NCBI GenBank assembly: GCA_963700425.1 | Contig: CAVOXO010000001.1 | Span: 1,240,001-1,304,000 of the forward strand | DNA length: 64,000 nt | Origin: CAVOXO01 sp963700425 | GTDB taxonomy: Bacteria > Actinomycetota > Acidimicrobiia > Acidimicrobiales > Microtrichaceae | Direction of reading: 5' to 3' | Shown here: positions 1-9,415 of the stretch, piece by piece | Numbering within the stretch: the first letter of the stretch is position 1 | How the letters are laid out: each line of letters starts with the position of its first letter | Program-made: the position numbers and the translations under genes | Notes under the pieces: generated by a model | Database searches by the model: none | Seen by the model: only the letters and a program-made list of their open reading frames with translations | What the model was told of the DNA's origin: nothing

Positions 1-457
1 ATCGTCGACCATCTCGACATCGAGACCGCCGGGGGAGTCACCACCCTCGACGGCGACGACGTCAGCACCTACATCCGCAGCGGAGAGGTGTCGGCAGCGG
101 TGAGCACGGTCGCCGCGCATTCGGAGGTACGGGCTCGGCTGCGCGACATGCAACGGCAGTGGATGGTCCGCCACGGAGGCGGCGTGGTCGAGGGACGCGA
201 CATCGGGACCGTCGTCTTCCCCGACGCCGACCTCAAGGTCTTCCTCGATGCCTCGCCGTCGGTCAGGGCCGCGAGACGAGCCGCGGAAGGCGTGATGGAC
301 GGGACCGACGCGGCCGCCAACATCGCCGAGAGGGATCGGGTCGACTCGACGCGGCGAGGACTCTCCACTGGCCGAGGCCGAGGACTCCTTCGTCATCGAC
401 ACCTCCGACGTCACCGTCGACCAGATCGTCGCGGCCATCGTGGAGCGCCTGCGATGA
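1..457 (+). CDS. cmk: Cytidylate kinase, C-terminal part (frame broken)
   Basis: Phosphorylates CMP/dCMP to the diphosphate in the cytosol. The window opens inside the gene in frame 1 (IVDHLDIETAGG). The family landmarks GEVSAAVSTVAAH, VRARLRDMQRQW and EGRDIGTVVFPDADLKVFL follow, then ERDRVDSTR. Near base 352-358 the frame shifts; the expected tail SPLAEAEDSFVIDTS...VERLR continues in frame 2 to a TGA at 455-457. One extra base or two missing bases in cggcgagg would explain it. The start is outside the window. The stop overlaps the ATG of the acyltransferase gene (ATGA), so the two are translationally coupled. Identity is secure from the sequence; whether the break is real is doubtful. Confidence 0.9.
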
Positions 458-1107
458 ACGACGCCCCCCAGAGTCGTCTCGGATACGAGATCCTCGGCGC
501 AGTCGTCCGCGGGGCCGGAAAGACGATCTGGCGCGTCGAGGTGGTCGGGTCCGAACGGATACCCATCGCCGGCGGAGCCGTGCTCGCTCCCATCCACCGC
601 TCGAACCTCGATTTCCTCCTGGCGGCGTTCCCCACCCGCCGCCGGGTGAGGTTCATGGCCAAGCACACGGTCTTCACCGGTGGCGTCTCGGAGCGCGTGG
701 TGCGGTCGCTCGGAGCCTTTCCGGTGAAGCGGGGTACGCCCGATCGGGCCGCGTTCGAGTTCTGCGAACGTCTTCTGGCCCAGGGAGAACTCGTCGTGAT
801 CTTTCCCGAAGGGACCCGCTGTTCCGGTCCCGAGGTCCACCCGCTGTTCGACGGCCCGGCCTTCATGGCGGCCCGTCAACGGGTGCCGATCGTTCCGATC
901 GGCATCGGCGGATCCGAGCGGGCGATGCCGCGGGGCGCCAAGATGATCCGCCCCGCCAAGATCGTCGTCACGGTCGGCGAGCCGATCTATCCCGATGTTC
1001 CACTCGAGGGAGCGGTCACCCGTCAACAGGTCTCGGCGCTCACCGATCGACTGGCTCGGGCGGTGCAGGCTCAGTTCGACGACGCGCGCTCACGAGCCGG
1101 CGGATGA
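454..1107 (+). CDS. 1-acyl-sn-glycerol-3-phosphate acyltransferase (PlsC family)
   Basis: 217 residues. Transfers an acyl chain to lysophosphatidic acid at the inner membrane face in phospholipid synthesis. The catalytic HX4D block is HRSNLD at about residue 49, followed by RRVRFMAKHTVF, the substrate block FPVKRGTPDR and the FPEGTRC motif at about residue 117, in the spacing usual for the family. The ATG at 454 overlaps the cmk stop, so the start is firmly placed. cmk followed by plsC, with der nearby, is a common actinobacterial arrangement. Its 3' end overlaps the convergent kinase-like gene by 68 bases. No defect is seen. Confidence 0.9.
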   Translation: MNDAPQSRLGYEILGAVVRGAGKTIWRVEVVGSERIPIAGGAVLAPIHRSNLDFLLAAFPTRRRVRFMAKHTVFTGGVSERVVRSLGAFPVKRGTPDRAAFEFCERLLAQGELVVIFPEGTRCSGPEVHPLFDGPAFMAARQRVPIVPIGIGGSERAMPRGAKMIRPAKIVVTVGEPIYPDVPLEGAVTRQQVSALTDRLARAVQAQFDDARSRAGG

Positions 1108-1989
1108 GAGCCCCGAGCCCGCGACCCATCGGCGTCTCGTCGGGTTCGGAGTCCGACCCTTCGCCGGGTCCCGTGCGTCGATAGTCGACCGGCGGCGGGC
1201 CGATGGCGGCCTGGGAGGGTGCGACGGGGAGAGCCGCCTGGGATGGAGGTTGGAACGACTCACCCTCACCGAGGACTTCCTCGAAGGCCCCGATCAGCTC
1301 GAGTACGGGCGGACGGCGCCCCGGTCGGGCGTCGAGCGCCTCGTCGAACAACATCCGGAGCCTGAGGGGCAGGTGGGCGACGATCTCATGGCCGACCAGA
1401 CCTCGAAGGACCGACGCCATCGAATACACGTCCGCGTCGAGCTCGGGCGGCTCTCCGGCGAGAACCTCGGGGGCCACATGGTCGGGTCGCCGACGGATGC
1501 CGTTGACACCCAGCAGAGTGACGGCCCGGGGGATCACATCGGTCACGTGGAGGCTTCCGACTCCGGTCACGAAGATGTTCGAGGGCCTGATCGATCCGTG
1601 AACCATGCCCTTGTCGTGCAGGGCGTTGATGGCATGGCCGATCCGTGAGCCGAACCAGGCGATCTGGGTGGTCCAGGCATCCATGTCGTTCGATGAGACC
1701 GGCACGAGGTTGTCGAGGCTGGGTCCGTCGACGAATCGGCGCGTCACGTACGGAGCGCCCGCATCGGTCTGCCCGACCTCGATCGGGGTCACCAGCCCGC
1801 GACCGTGGAGCAGAGCGAGCTGTCGCATCTGGCCGATGAAGATCTCCGAGGGACGAGGTGCCCCGACCTGGACCGGGTAGATGCGGACGACGACGTCCCC
1901 GCCGAGTCGGGTCCGCTGGCGCGATAGGTCAGCACGAACTCCGAGCGCGCCAAGAGGCGGAATTCCTCGTAACCGCCGGTATCGGTCAC
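1040..1989 (-). CDS. Protein kinase-like (probable pseudokinase) protein
   Basis: Starts at a GTG (1989) with GGAGG seven bases upstream: VTDTGGYEEFRLLARSEFVLTYRA. A frame break at the CCCC run 1897-1900 joins this to GDVVVRIYPVQVG and the rest of a Ser/Thr kinase fold: GMVHGSIRPSNIF where HRDLKPSN is expected, DHVAPEVLAGEPPELDADVYS matching the APE and DxYS region, then a C-lobe. The catalytic Asp of HRD is Ser, the usual Lys of the following block is Arg, the VAVK lysine appears as Arg (VVVR), and no DFG is visible. The tail of about 80 residues is Pro/Arg-rich and probably disordered. This suggests a phosphotransfer-dead scaffold, but function is not established. The 3' end overlaps plsC convergently. 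Confidence 0.75.
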
Positions 1990-2029
1990 GGGACCTCCAC
2001 CGCGATCGCTCCGTCGCACCACGGAGGCA

Positions 2030-2419
2030 TCATGAGATCACGACTCCGAGCCACATGGCACCGATCCCCCCGAGGGAGGACATGGCCCCGCCGATGGCCA
2101 GGGCCGGCTTCGATCGGCCCACGACGTGAAGCGCGGCTCCGGCGCCCGACACGACGAAGAGCAGGAACTTGATCTCGAACCACGGATGGAACCCCGGTGG
2201 GGCCGATGTCTGCTCGAGGACGTCGAAGAGACTCCAGACGCCGGTGAAGAACACCACCACGTATGCCGGCCAGGCGATGCGGTTGAACGCCTGGGCCACC
2301 CGGGCGGGTGCGTCGTCTCCCAGCGTCCGCACCGTCGAGACGAGGCCGGCGAGCGTGAGCTGCCCACCGACCCATATCGAGGCGGAGAGAACATGGAGGA
2401 AGAGACGGAAGGTGTCCAC
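2030..2419 (-). CDS. Small integral membrane protein, CopD-like
   Basis: About 129 residues from a GTG at 2419 (VDTFRLFLHVLSASIWVGGQ). It has four hydrophobic segments, roughly residues 5-27, 45-68, 78-97 and 104-126, with short loops. The N-terminal pattern LHVLSASIWVGGQL is the kind seen in CopD/DUF2269-type membrane proteins, with a His in helix 1 that could bind haem or metal. It starts ten bases after the ispH stop on the same strand and is followed 40 bases later by the kinase-like gene, so the three may be co-transcribed. The family assignment rests on pattern only. Confidence 0.6.
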   Translation of the reverse strand: MDTFRLFLHVLSASIWVGGQLTLAGLVSTVRTLGDDAPARVAQAFNRIAWPAYVVVFFTGVWSLFDVLEQTSAPPGFHPWFEIKFLLFVVSGAGAALHVVGRSKPALAIGGAMSSLGGIGAMWLGVVIS

Positions 2420-2429
2420 GTCGGCGCAT

Positions 2430-3468
2430 TCAGTGGAGCGTGGACAGCACGACGCTGGCAGGAAGGGAGCGATCGGAGTCGGTGACCCGCTCGCCGGGGT
2501 CGCCACCGAAGCCGGCCAGGGCGAACGACTCGACTGCGGCGAGCATGTCGCGAAGTTGGCGGGGCGGAGGGAAGTACTCGTCCTCGTCGGTCGTCTTGAC
2601 CTCCTCGGTGCCGTCCCTCGGGTCCAGACGCCCGATGACGGCGTTCACCAGTTCCTCCGGTGCCGAGGCCCCGGCGGTGACACCGACGACGCCGGAGAGG
2701 TCGGTGGGAAGCTCGCTTTCGCTGTTGACGCGGTAGACCCGTGAACACCCCGCACTCCTGCGCCAGCTTCTCGAGGGCGAGCGTGTTGGAGGAATTGGCG
2801 GAACCGACGATGACCATGGCGTCGCACCGGGTCGCGATGTTCATCAGAGCGCTCTGGCGGTTGGTGGTGGCGAAGCAGAGATCGCTGCGTCCGGGTACCC
2901 ACATGTCGGGGAAGCGCTCCTGGGTGGCGTCGAGCACGTCGGCCCAGTCGCGGTGACTGAGCGTGGTCTGGGCGAGCAGGGCGACGGGCTGGTCGAAGTC
3001 GGGAAGGGCGGCGACCTCGTCGACCGACTCGACCCGGTGAATGGAGTCGGGAGCAACGGCCATCGTTCCGACCGCTTCCTCGTGTCCCTCATGGCCGACA
3101 TAGACGATCTCGTATCCCTTTCGGGCCCTGACCTTGACCTCGTGGTGGACCTTGGTGACCAGCGGGCAGACCGCGTCGACGACGTAGCCGCCCCGGTCGC
3201 GGGCCGCCGCCACGATTTCGGGGGGCGATCCGTGGGCCGAGAGCATCAGCGGTGCCCCGGGCGGAACTTCCTCGATGTCGTCGACGAAGACGACGCCCTG
3301 CTCCCGGAAGCGGTCGACGACTCGCTGGTTGTGGACGATCTCGTGGTAGCAGTAGACGGGCGCCTCGAAAGTCCGGACCATCCACGCCAGCGCCTTGATG
3401 GCCATCTCCACGCCGGCGCAGAACCCGCGGGGCGCGGCGAGGAGAACACGTTCGACAGCCATGGCCAT
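2430..3468 (-). CDS. ispH: 4-hydroxy-3-methylbut-2-enyl diphosphate reductase (frame broken)
   Basis: Last step of the MEP isoprenoid pathway: reduces HMBPP to IPP and DMAPP with a [4Fe-4S] cluster. The three cluster cysteines are visible in APRGFCAGVEMAI (about residue 17), VDAVCPLVTKVHHE (about residue 101) and SDLCFATTNRQ. The HEIVHN and AHGSPPE motifs are intact. After EKLAQECGVFT the frame changes at the GGG near 2738-2740, and VYRVNSESELPTDLSGVVGVTAGASAPEE continues in another frame to 2430. Removing one G restores ECGVFTVYRVNS. Start is ATG 3468, or ATG 3462 two codons in. The break is most likely an assembly indel, since the gene is normally essential. Confidence 0.92.
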
Positions 3469-3507
3469 GACGCTACTGGCCAGGAGGGCCGATCCCGTGC
3501 CGCTCGA

Positions 3508-4674
3508 TCAGGGGTCGTGGCGGTACTCGACGACGAGTGGCGCGAAATGGTCGAACACGGCCTCGCCGAGACCCACGGGCTCGGGATCGAGCCCGGCCCG
3601 GAACCGGAGTTCTGCGGTGACCAGGTGGTGGGCGAGTGGCTGAACCGCCGCGGAGGGGAGGTTCGGCGGCAGGCACCCGTCGTTGCCGAGGTCGACGATC
3701 GCCTGGGGCAGGGGTATGCCTGCAGCGAGAGCGAGACCGACCGCCCCTCCGCCGCCGCCCACCGAGCAGATGTCGGTCACGGCGTTGTTGTGGCCCACAC
3801 CGTCCACGATGAACAACTTGGACGGTCCCGCGGTCCAGTCATGGGCGGTGATGGCCGACGAGGGGGCGACGGTGCGGTCGTTGCGGCCGATCAACCACAT
3901 CGCGGCCTTGGTGTGATCGGTGTTGTCGGGGAGCGGCTCGAACCAGGGCACGTTCGCCCCCGCAGCAAGGGAGATCCACGAGTCGACATCGGCCCGCCGA
4001 GCGAACTCGGTCGATGCCCGTCCTCCCGCCGAGTGGCCGACCGGGAAGAACCGGTGGGTGTCGAGGCGGCCGAAGAACGGGTCCGCGGGCTCGACGTTCT
4101 TGGCGGTCAGCGCGGCTGCGGTCAGGTCGAGGGTCTGGGAGTCGGTGAGGGCGGGAACCGGAGCAGACCCACCGAACGTGGAGAGCCCCCGTTCGAGGAA
4201 GTCGGGGGAGGCGACGACGAATCCCCACGAGGCGATGTGTGCGGTCAGCGCGGTGGACTGCTGGCGGAATCCGAGGAACCCGTGGCTGAAAAGGACCGTG
4301 GGAAACGGGCCCTCGTCGGAGATGGGGAGATCCCGATATGCGGTCGTGTCGTATCCGGTGTCGAGGCCCGGGGGGACGAGGGCGGCGATCGACGGGTCGA
4401 CCAGGTCCACGAGGTCGTAGCGGTCGGGATCCGCTCCTGCGGCCGCCGCGCTCCCGGCGGCTCCCGCCGGATACCAGATCTCAGCGAGGCGACCACCGAG
4501 ATCGATGGTGGTGACTCCGACGTCGTAGGGCCCCATGTCGCGGTAGGCGGCCTCCGATGCGCGCGGGGAGTCCCCGGGCGGCGGCTCGACCCCGAAGGGG
4601 GGAGGGGGACCACACGCTGCCGCGGCCACACACACCAGTGCCACCGCCACGGCCGACCATCGACGCGGCTTCAT
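3508..4674 (-). CDS. Secreted alpha/beta hydrolase lipoprotein
   Basis: 388 residues from ATG 4674 (MKPRRWSAVAVALV). A lipoprotein signal ends in CVAAAACG, so it is probably anchored outside the membrane. The fold resembles the platelet-activating-factor acetylhydrolase/PETase-like hydrolases: GPFPTVLFSHGFLG gives the oxyanion region and VGHSAGGRA (about residue 208) the nucleophile elbow. The catalytic His is probably in VDGVGHNN. Substrate is unknown; esters or lipids are plausible. An upstream in-frame ATG at 4839 would place the signal peptide internally and is rejected. It is divergent from the NYN gene and separated from ispH by about 40 bases. Confidence 0.8.
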   Translation of the reverse strand: MKPRRWSAVAVALVCVAAAACGPPPPFGVEPPPGDSPRASEAAYRDMGPYDVGVTTIDLGGRLAEIWYPAGAAGSAAAAGADPDRYDLVDLVDPSIAALVPPGLDTGYDTTAYRDLPISDEGPFPTVLFSHGFLGFRQQSTALTAHIASWGFVVASPDFLERGLSTFGGSAPVPALTDSQTLDLTAAALTAKNVEPADPFFGRLDTHRFFPVGHSAGGRASTEFARRADVDSWISLAAGANVPWFEPLPDNTDHTKAAMWLIGRNDRTVAPSSAITAHDWTAGPSKLFIVDGVGHNNAVTDICSVGGGGGAVGLALAAGIPLPQAIVDLGNDGCLPPNLPSAAVQPLAHHLVTAELRFRAGLDPEPVGLGEAVFDHFAPLVVEYRHDP

Positions 4675-4750
4675 CGTGTAAGTCTGCCACGACGATGGGT
4701 CTCCTCGGTGGCGTCCGAAGCGGGTGGAATGCGGCGGATACCGTGACTCG

Positions 4751-5169
4751 ATGCGGTGGATCGTCGATGCCAACAACGTCATGGGTGCCGGCGGAGACGG
4801 ATGGTGGAACGACCGGGCTGCGGCTGCGATCCGGATCACCGAGGCGATCGCGACATGGTGTCGAACCCACGACGATCGCGGTCACATCTCGTTTTCGACG
4901 AACCCGCCGCCACCGATCTCGACGGACTCGCCGGGGGCAACCTCGCCGTTCTCCACGCGGTCCGACGGGGCCGGGATGCGGCCGACGACCGCATCGTCGA
5001 CATCGTCGACGACCTCCTTGCCGCCGCGACGGACGCCGGGCCGACCGATCCGGTCGAGAGACTGTGCGTGGTCACGTCCGACCGTGGGCTGCGGGCTCGC
5101 CTGGCGCCGGGCGTCGACGTCGAGGGCGCGGGTGCGTTTCGCACCCGGGTGGGTCTCGGGGTGCGCTGA
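4751..5169 (+). CDS. NYN-domain (YacP-like) RNA-binding/nuclease protein (frame broken)
   Basis: About 139 residues. MRWIVDANNVMGAGGDGWWNDR gives the first PIN/NYN acidic motif (VDANNVMG). After THDDRG the frame changes at about 4886, and LVFDEPAATDLDG...RRGRDAADDRIVDIVDDLL continues in another frame with the acidic DDRIVD motif and the late CVVTSDRGLRAR block carrying the conserved Asp. This is the YacP/Rae1-like PIN fold, which acts on RNA. Adding one base near ggtcacatctcg restores a single frame. The start ATG lies 76 bases from the divergent hydrolase start. The gene ends 17 bases before the DUF512 gene. Confidence 0.75.
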
Positions 5170-5186
5170 CGCCTAGCGTTGCCCTC

Positions 5187-6548
5187 GTGAGTGCCGCCCG
5201 TGTCGTCGCGGTCGTCCCCGGGTCCGCCGCCGACAGCGTGGGAATCGCGGAGGGCGACTCCATTGTCGCCCTCAACGGGCGTCCGTTGCGCGACGTCATC
5301 GAGTACCGGGTGGCCACCGACGACGCCGAGGTCTCGCTCTCGGTGGAACGCGGCGGGCTGGCCTTCGACATCGACGTCGAGAAACCGGCCGGTCAACCAC
5401 TCGGGATCGAGGTCGATTCGGCCGTGTTCGACCGCGTCCGGACGTGTGACAACCACTGTGAGTTCTGCTTCATCTACCAGCTGCCCAAGGGCATGCGCCG
5501 GAGCCTCTACCTCAAGGACGATGACTACCGGCTGTCGTTCCTGTACGGGAACTTCACCACGCTCACGCGGTTCACCGAAGCCGACCTCGAGCGGGTGATC
5601 GACGAGGGGTTGTCGCCGCTCTACGTGTCGATCCACGCCACCGACCCCGAGGTGCGGAGCGACATGTTGAAGAACGCTCGCGGCGCGATGAGCCTGCGGT
5701 GGCTCGACGCACTGCTGGGGGCCGGCATTGTCGTGCACGGACAGGTCGTGGTGTGTCCGGGTATCAACGACGGACCGGTGCTCGAGTCGACGATGTGCGG
5801 GATTCTCGACCGGTTCAGCGGCCTCGCCGACGTGGCCGTGGTGCCGCTGGGGCTCTCGAAGTACAACACCGAGCCGCGGATGCGCCTCCACACCGAGGCC
5901 GAGGCGGGCGCCGTGGTCGACCTCATCGAGGAGTGGCAGACGATCTTCGAACGCCACGTGGGCCATCGGATGGTCCACGCTGCCGACGAGTACTACCTGT
6001 TGGCCGACCGTAGGTTCCCCGATCCGGCGGCGTACGGGAGCTTTGCCCTGCACGAGGACGGCATCGGAATGGTCAGGGCCTTCGAGGCCGAGTTCGAGGG
6101 GATCGCCACCGAGGCGATCGGAACCCAGAGCGGGTTCTTCGACTGGGTCGACGGAGCCCCCGCCGCCGGCTACCGGTCGCCCCGCCTCGACCCGGGTCGA
6201 CGGCTGAGCGTGCGGGCCGCGCCCGACGATCGTCCGGTCGGGGTCCTCACCGGAACCTATGGGGCCCGGGTCTTGGGGCCGCTCATCGAGCGGCTGGGTC
6301 GGCCCGATGTCCGGGTCGTCGCGGTCCCTTCCGACTTCTTCGGCGGCAACGTCGGTGTCGCCGGACTGATGGTGGGTGACGACCTCGCGAGAGTGCTCGC
6401 CGATCAGCCCGTCGGGGACCGCTACCTGCTCCCCGATGTGTGCCTGTCGGGAGGGCTCTTCCTCGACGGCATGTCCCCCGACGACCTGCCCCGCCCAGTC
6501 GAGATCGTCGCCACCGACGGCATCTCGCTCCGAGAGGCACTCCGATGA
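5187..6548 (+). CDS. DUF512 PDZ/radical SAM protein
   Basis: 453 residues from a GTG at 5187 (VSAARVVAVVPGSAAD). An N-terminal PDZ-like region (residues 1-60, with GSAADSVGIAEGDSIVALNG) is followed by a radical SAM centre, RVRTCDNHCEFCFIYQLPKG, with spacing CX3CX2C, then HATDPEVR and VVCPGINDG. The C-terminal half is the DUF512 region ending in PDVCLSGGLFLDG. This is the uncharacterised radical SAM family commonly encoded beside der. Its stop overlaps the der ATG (ATGA), so it is translationally coupled to that ribosome-assembly GTPase. An upstream in-frame ATG at 4557 would run through the NYN gene and is rejected. Substrate is unknown. Confidence 0.85.
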   Translation: MSAARVVAVVPGSAADSVGIAEGDSIVALNGRPLRDVIEYRVATDDAEVSLSVERGGLAFDIDVEKPAGQPLGIEVDSAVFDRVRTCDNHCEFCFIYQLPKGMRRSLYLKDDDYRLSFLYGNFTTLTRFTEADLERVIDEGLSPLYVSIHATDPEVRSDMLKNARGAMSLRWLDALLGAGIVVHGQVVVCPGINDGPVLESTMCGILDRFSGLADVAVVPLGLSKYNTEPRMRLHTEAEAGAVVDLIEEWQTIFERHVGHRMVHAADEYYLLADRRFPDPAAYGSFALHEDGIGMVRAFEAEFEGIATEAIGTQSGFFDWVDGAPAAGYRSPRLDPGRRLSVRAAPDDRPVGVLTGTYGARVLGPLIERLGRPDVRVVAVPSDFFGGNVGVAGLMVGDDLARVLADQPVGDRYLLPDVCLSGGLFLDGMSPDDLPRPVEIVATDGISLREALR

Positions 6549-7897
6549 GCGACGACACCGTGGATCGCCCCACCGTCGTGATCGTCGGACGACCCAACGT
6601 GGGGAAGTCCACCTTGGTCAACCGCATCGTCGGTCGCCGCGAGACCATCGTCGAGGAACGCCCCGGAGTGACCCGCGACCGGAAGGTCGTCGAGGCGGAC
6701 TGGGTCGGCCGGCTCTTCGACATCGTCGATACCGGAGGGTGGATGCCCGGCGGGACGGATCTCGACCGCAAGGTGTCGAAGCAGGCCGAACAAGCTCTCG
6801 CCACCGCGGACGTGGTGCTGTTGGTGGTCGACGCGACGGTGGGTGCCACCAGCGAGGACGTCGACGTCGCCCGGCTGGTGAGGCGGGGGAGTGCCCCGGT
6901 GATCCTGGTGGCCAACAAGGTCGACGACCGCGTTCACGAAGCGGCGATCTGGGACCTGCTCCAGCTCGGTCTGGGCGACCCGATGCCGATCTCGGCTCTG
7001 CACGGCCGCGGTACCGGTGACCTGCTCGACGCGGTGGTCGAGGCCCTCGGTCCCGAGCCGTCGGACGACGAGGAGGTCTCCGGGGACGGCGACGCGGTGA
7101 CGCCGGCGGACGGAGAGCGAACCTCGATGTTCTCGGTGGCTCTCGTCGGTCGGCCGAACGTCGGGAAGTCGACGTTGTTCAATCGCCTCATCGGTGAGGA
7201 ACGGGCGGTGGTCCACGACATGCCGGGGACCACCCGCGACTCCATCGACACCGTCGTCGACACCGACCACGGGCCCGTCCGCTTCATCGACACTGCCGGG
7301 ATGCGTCGCAAGAGCCGGATCGACGAGGGCACGGAGTACTTCTCGATGGTGCGGGCGCTCAAGTCGGTCGACGCCGCCGACGCCGCGCTGCTGGTGATCG
7401 ACGCCACCGAGGGCGTGACCCACCAGGATCAGCGGCTCGCGGAGCGGATTGATGCCGCCGGATCGCCGATCGTCGTGCTGTTGAACAAATGGGAGCTTCT
7501 CGACGCCGATGCCCGCACCGAGGTGCTCTACCAGATGAGCCGGCGGCTCCATTTCCTGGGGGAGTCGGCGGTGCTGCGGGTCTCCGCGCTCACCGGCCGA
7601 GGTGTGCACCGCCTGCTGCCGGCGCTCGAGTCCGCCATCGAGGCCTACCACCGCCGGGTGCCGACCCGCGCCGTCAACGATGTCATCCGTCGAGCTCAGC
7701 AGTCCCAGCCGGGCCCGCACGGGGTGCGGGTGCTCTATGCCACCCAGGGGGCGTCGGACCCGCCGACCTTCACGTTGTTCTCGAACAAGACGGTGCCGCC
7801 TCACTATCTCCGATATCTGGAGCGGTCCCTGCGCGAGGCGTTCGATCTGGGGGCGACCCCCATCAAGATGCGGGTCCGCCGCCGGTCCGACGACTGA
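6545..7897 (+). CDS. der: Ribosome-assembly GTPase Der (EngA)
   Basis: 450 residues with two tandem GTPase domains, as expected for Der, which acts in 50S subunit maturation. First domain: G1 GRPNVGKST (about residue 18), switch block ERPGVTRDRK, G3 DTGGW, G4 NKVD. Second domain: GRPNVGKST (about residue 203), MPGTTRDSID, DTAGMRRKSR, NKWEL. The C-terminal KH-like domain follows (from about residue 380), ending in PIKMRVRRRS. Start ATG 6545 overlaps the upstream stop. No frame break, in contrast to several neighbours. Confidence 0.97.
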   Translation: MSDDTVDRPTVVIVGRPNVGKSTLVNRIVGRRETIVEERPGVTRDRKVVEADWVGRLFDIVDTGGWMPGGTDLDRKVSKQAEQALATADVVLLVVDATVGATSEDVDVARLVRRGSAPVILVANKVDDRVHEAAIWDLLQLGLGDPMPISALHGRGTGDLLDAVVEALGPEPSDDEEVSGDGDAVTPADGERTSMFSVALVGRPNVGKSTLFNRLIGEERAVVHDMPGTTRDSIDTVVDTDHGPVRFIDTAGMRRKSRIDEGTEYFSMVRALKSVDAADAALLVIDATEGVTHQDQRLAERIDAAGSPIVVLLNKWELLDADARTEVLYQMSRRLHFLGESAVLRVSALTGRGVHRLLPALESAIEAYHRRVPTRAVNDVIRRAQQSQPGPHGVRVLYATQGASDPPTFTLFSNKTVPPHYLRYLERSLREAFDLGATPIKMRVRRRSDD

Positions 7898-7940
7898 GCG
7901 GGAGACCCCGCCGACCGGTTCAACCGGTACCGTGTGATCG

Positions 7941-9020
7941 ATGGTGTCCGACACCTTCCTCATCGTGTTGGCCGTGGCGGCCGCCGTCGCGGCCGTCATC
8001 TGGGCCCGGGGAGTGGCGGTGCGGTGGCGCCATCTGCGAGGTGTCGAGGCGGCCGGAGCCGATCAGGGCGTCCTCTCGCTGAGTCGCCAGTCTCTTCTGC
8101 GAGAGCTCCACGCGGTCGCGGTGTACGGCGTCGTCTCCGCAACGGCCGTGATCGTGGCCGTCGGCGACGGGGGATCGGGTTGGTATGCGTTGGCGTTTCT
8201 GGCCGTGCCGATCCTGGCCACCTTCGTTCTGGCCCGCTACGCCAAGCGCGACGTACGCCACGCCGAACGGCAGGCTCGTGTCGAACAGCGGGCCAACGAG
8301 CTGCTCACCCAGGAGGATTCCGCGCCGCGGATGTGGGCCGAGCGCCTCGCGCCACGCCACCTCCCCGACACCCACGGGTTCTCGGTGGGAACGGCTCACC
8401 AGGCCGGCTCCGGGCTGATGACCGGAGACCTGTTGGACGCCTTCCGGCTCCCCAGCGGACACCTGTGCAGCGTGGTGGGCGACGTCACGGGGCACGGGGT
8501 CGAGGCGTCGATCACGGCCTTGCAGACCAAGTTCCTGCTGCGCAGCTACCTGCGTCGCTACCGAGACCCGGGTCAGGCGCTCGAGGAGCTCAACAGCCAG
8601 ATGAGCGACTTCGAACGCCCAGAGGAATTCGTGTCGGTGTGCGTGGCGATCTTCGATGAGGAGAACGACACCCTGCGTTACGCATCGGCGGGCCACCCAG
8701 CGGCGTGGCTGACCCAGGATCGGACGATCCGGTCGCTGCGAGACACCGGCCCCCTGTTGATGATGGAGCGCGGTGCCCGTTACAGCTCGAAGGAGCTGAC
8801 CTTCTCGGTCGGTGACGTCCTGGTGATGATCACCGACGGCCTGATCGAGGCGCGTAGCTCATCGCAGATGTTCGGGGAGGAGCGACTGGCGTCGCTGATA
8901 CGCCGCGACGTCGACGTCGAACCCGACGTGTTGTGCAAGACGCTGATCGATGCAGCCGTCGATTTCGCCGACGGACCGGTGGCCGACGACGTCACAGTGA
9001 TGGTCGTGCGTCGGGTCTGA
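7941..9020 (+). CDS. Membrane SpoIIE-type PP2C serine phosphatase
   Basis: 359 residues. N-terminal membrane segments at about residues 4-24 and 53-92, a short charged linker (ARYAKRDVRHAERQARVEQRANELL), then a PPM/SpoIIE phosphatase domain from about residue 125. Metal-binding landmarks are MTGDLLDAFRL, VVGDVTGHGVEAS, FVSVCVAIFDEEND, YASAGHPAAWL and VLVMITDGLIEARS, ending VADDVTVMVVRR. In this family such enzymes dephosphorylate anti-anti-sigma factors; no partner is encoded nearby. The ATG is 43 bases after der, with CCGGTTCAACCGG, a short inverted repeat, in the gap. Confidence 0.88.
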   Translation: MVSDTFLIVLAVAAAVAAVIWARGVAVRWRHLRGVEAAGADQGVLSLSRQSLLRELHAVAVYGVVSATAVIVAVGDGGSGWYALAFLAVPILATFVLARYAKRDVRHAERQARVEQRANELLTQEDSAPRMWAERLAPRHLPDTHGFSVGTAHQAGSGLMTGDLLDAFRLPSGHLCSVVGDVTGHGVEASITALQTKFLLRSYLRRYRDPGQALEELNSQMSDFERPEEFVSVCVAIFDEENDTLRYASAGHPAAWLTQDRTIRSLRDTGPLLMMERGARYSSKELTFSVGDVLVMITDGLIEARSSSQMFGEERLASLIRRDVDVEPDVLCKTLIDAAVDFADGPVADDVTVMVVRRV

Positions 9021-9199
9021 GTGCATTCGACGGCCCGGGGGCGCGGGCGCGAGGCGACCCCGAGTCGGGTGCCGAGACGTCAGCAGCGCAGAAGACGCTG
9101 TCGTTCGCGACTGGATGGATCTGCGGTGTGTTTCCCGCTCCGGCGACGCTTCGATCCGACCCCACCTGCGCTGTGGGTCCGGCCGGTGGCTGTGTGAAG

Positions 9200-9415
9200 A
9201 TGAACGGCGTGCCCTGGTGTGAGGACTGCTCCCGGTTCTACAACCCCAACACCCTCACGCCGGAGGGCGATTGTCCCGACGGGCACCACGTGGCCGCCGG
9301 TGACGAGAACGCCCGCAGCTCGACAGTTCCCTGGCATTTCTGGGCACTGGTGATCGCCCTGGTGCTGTATCTGGGGTGGCGGCTCATCCAGGGCATCGCC
9401 TGGTTGTTCTCGTGA
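9200..9415 (+). CDS. Small zinc-ribbon-like single-pass membrane protein
   Basis: 71 residues. An N-terminal Cys pair in PWCEDCSRFYNP, a further Cys in GDCPDGHH and following His residues suggest a zinc ribbon. One transmembrane helix lies at about residues 46-68 (FWALVIALVLYLGWRLI). ATG 9200 is preferred; an in-frame GTG lies two codons upstream. The stop overlaps the GTG of the following gene (GTGA), so the two are coupled. No function can be assigned. Confidence 0.65.
   Translation: MNGVPWCEDCSRFYNPNTLTPEGDCPDGHHVAAGDENARSSTVPWHFWALVIALVLYLGWRLIQGIAWLFS

Noticed and set aside
2953..4746. 597-residue open frame on the plus strand opposite ispH and the hydrolase
   Set aside because: It is antisense to two recognisable genes, has no homology-like motifs, and is Arg/Gly/Asp-rich as expected of the complementary frame of high-GC coding DNA.
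6422..7999. 525-residue minus-strand frame opposite der, and similar long frames at 4,836-6,053, 9,821-11,629, 60,953-62,368 and 62,389-63,720
   Set aside because: All mirror strong genes on the other strand and lack domain motifs.
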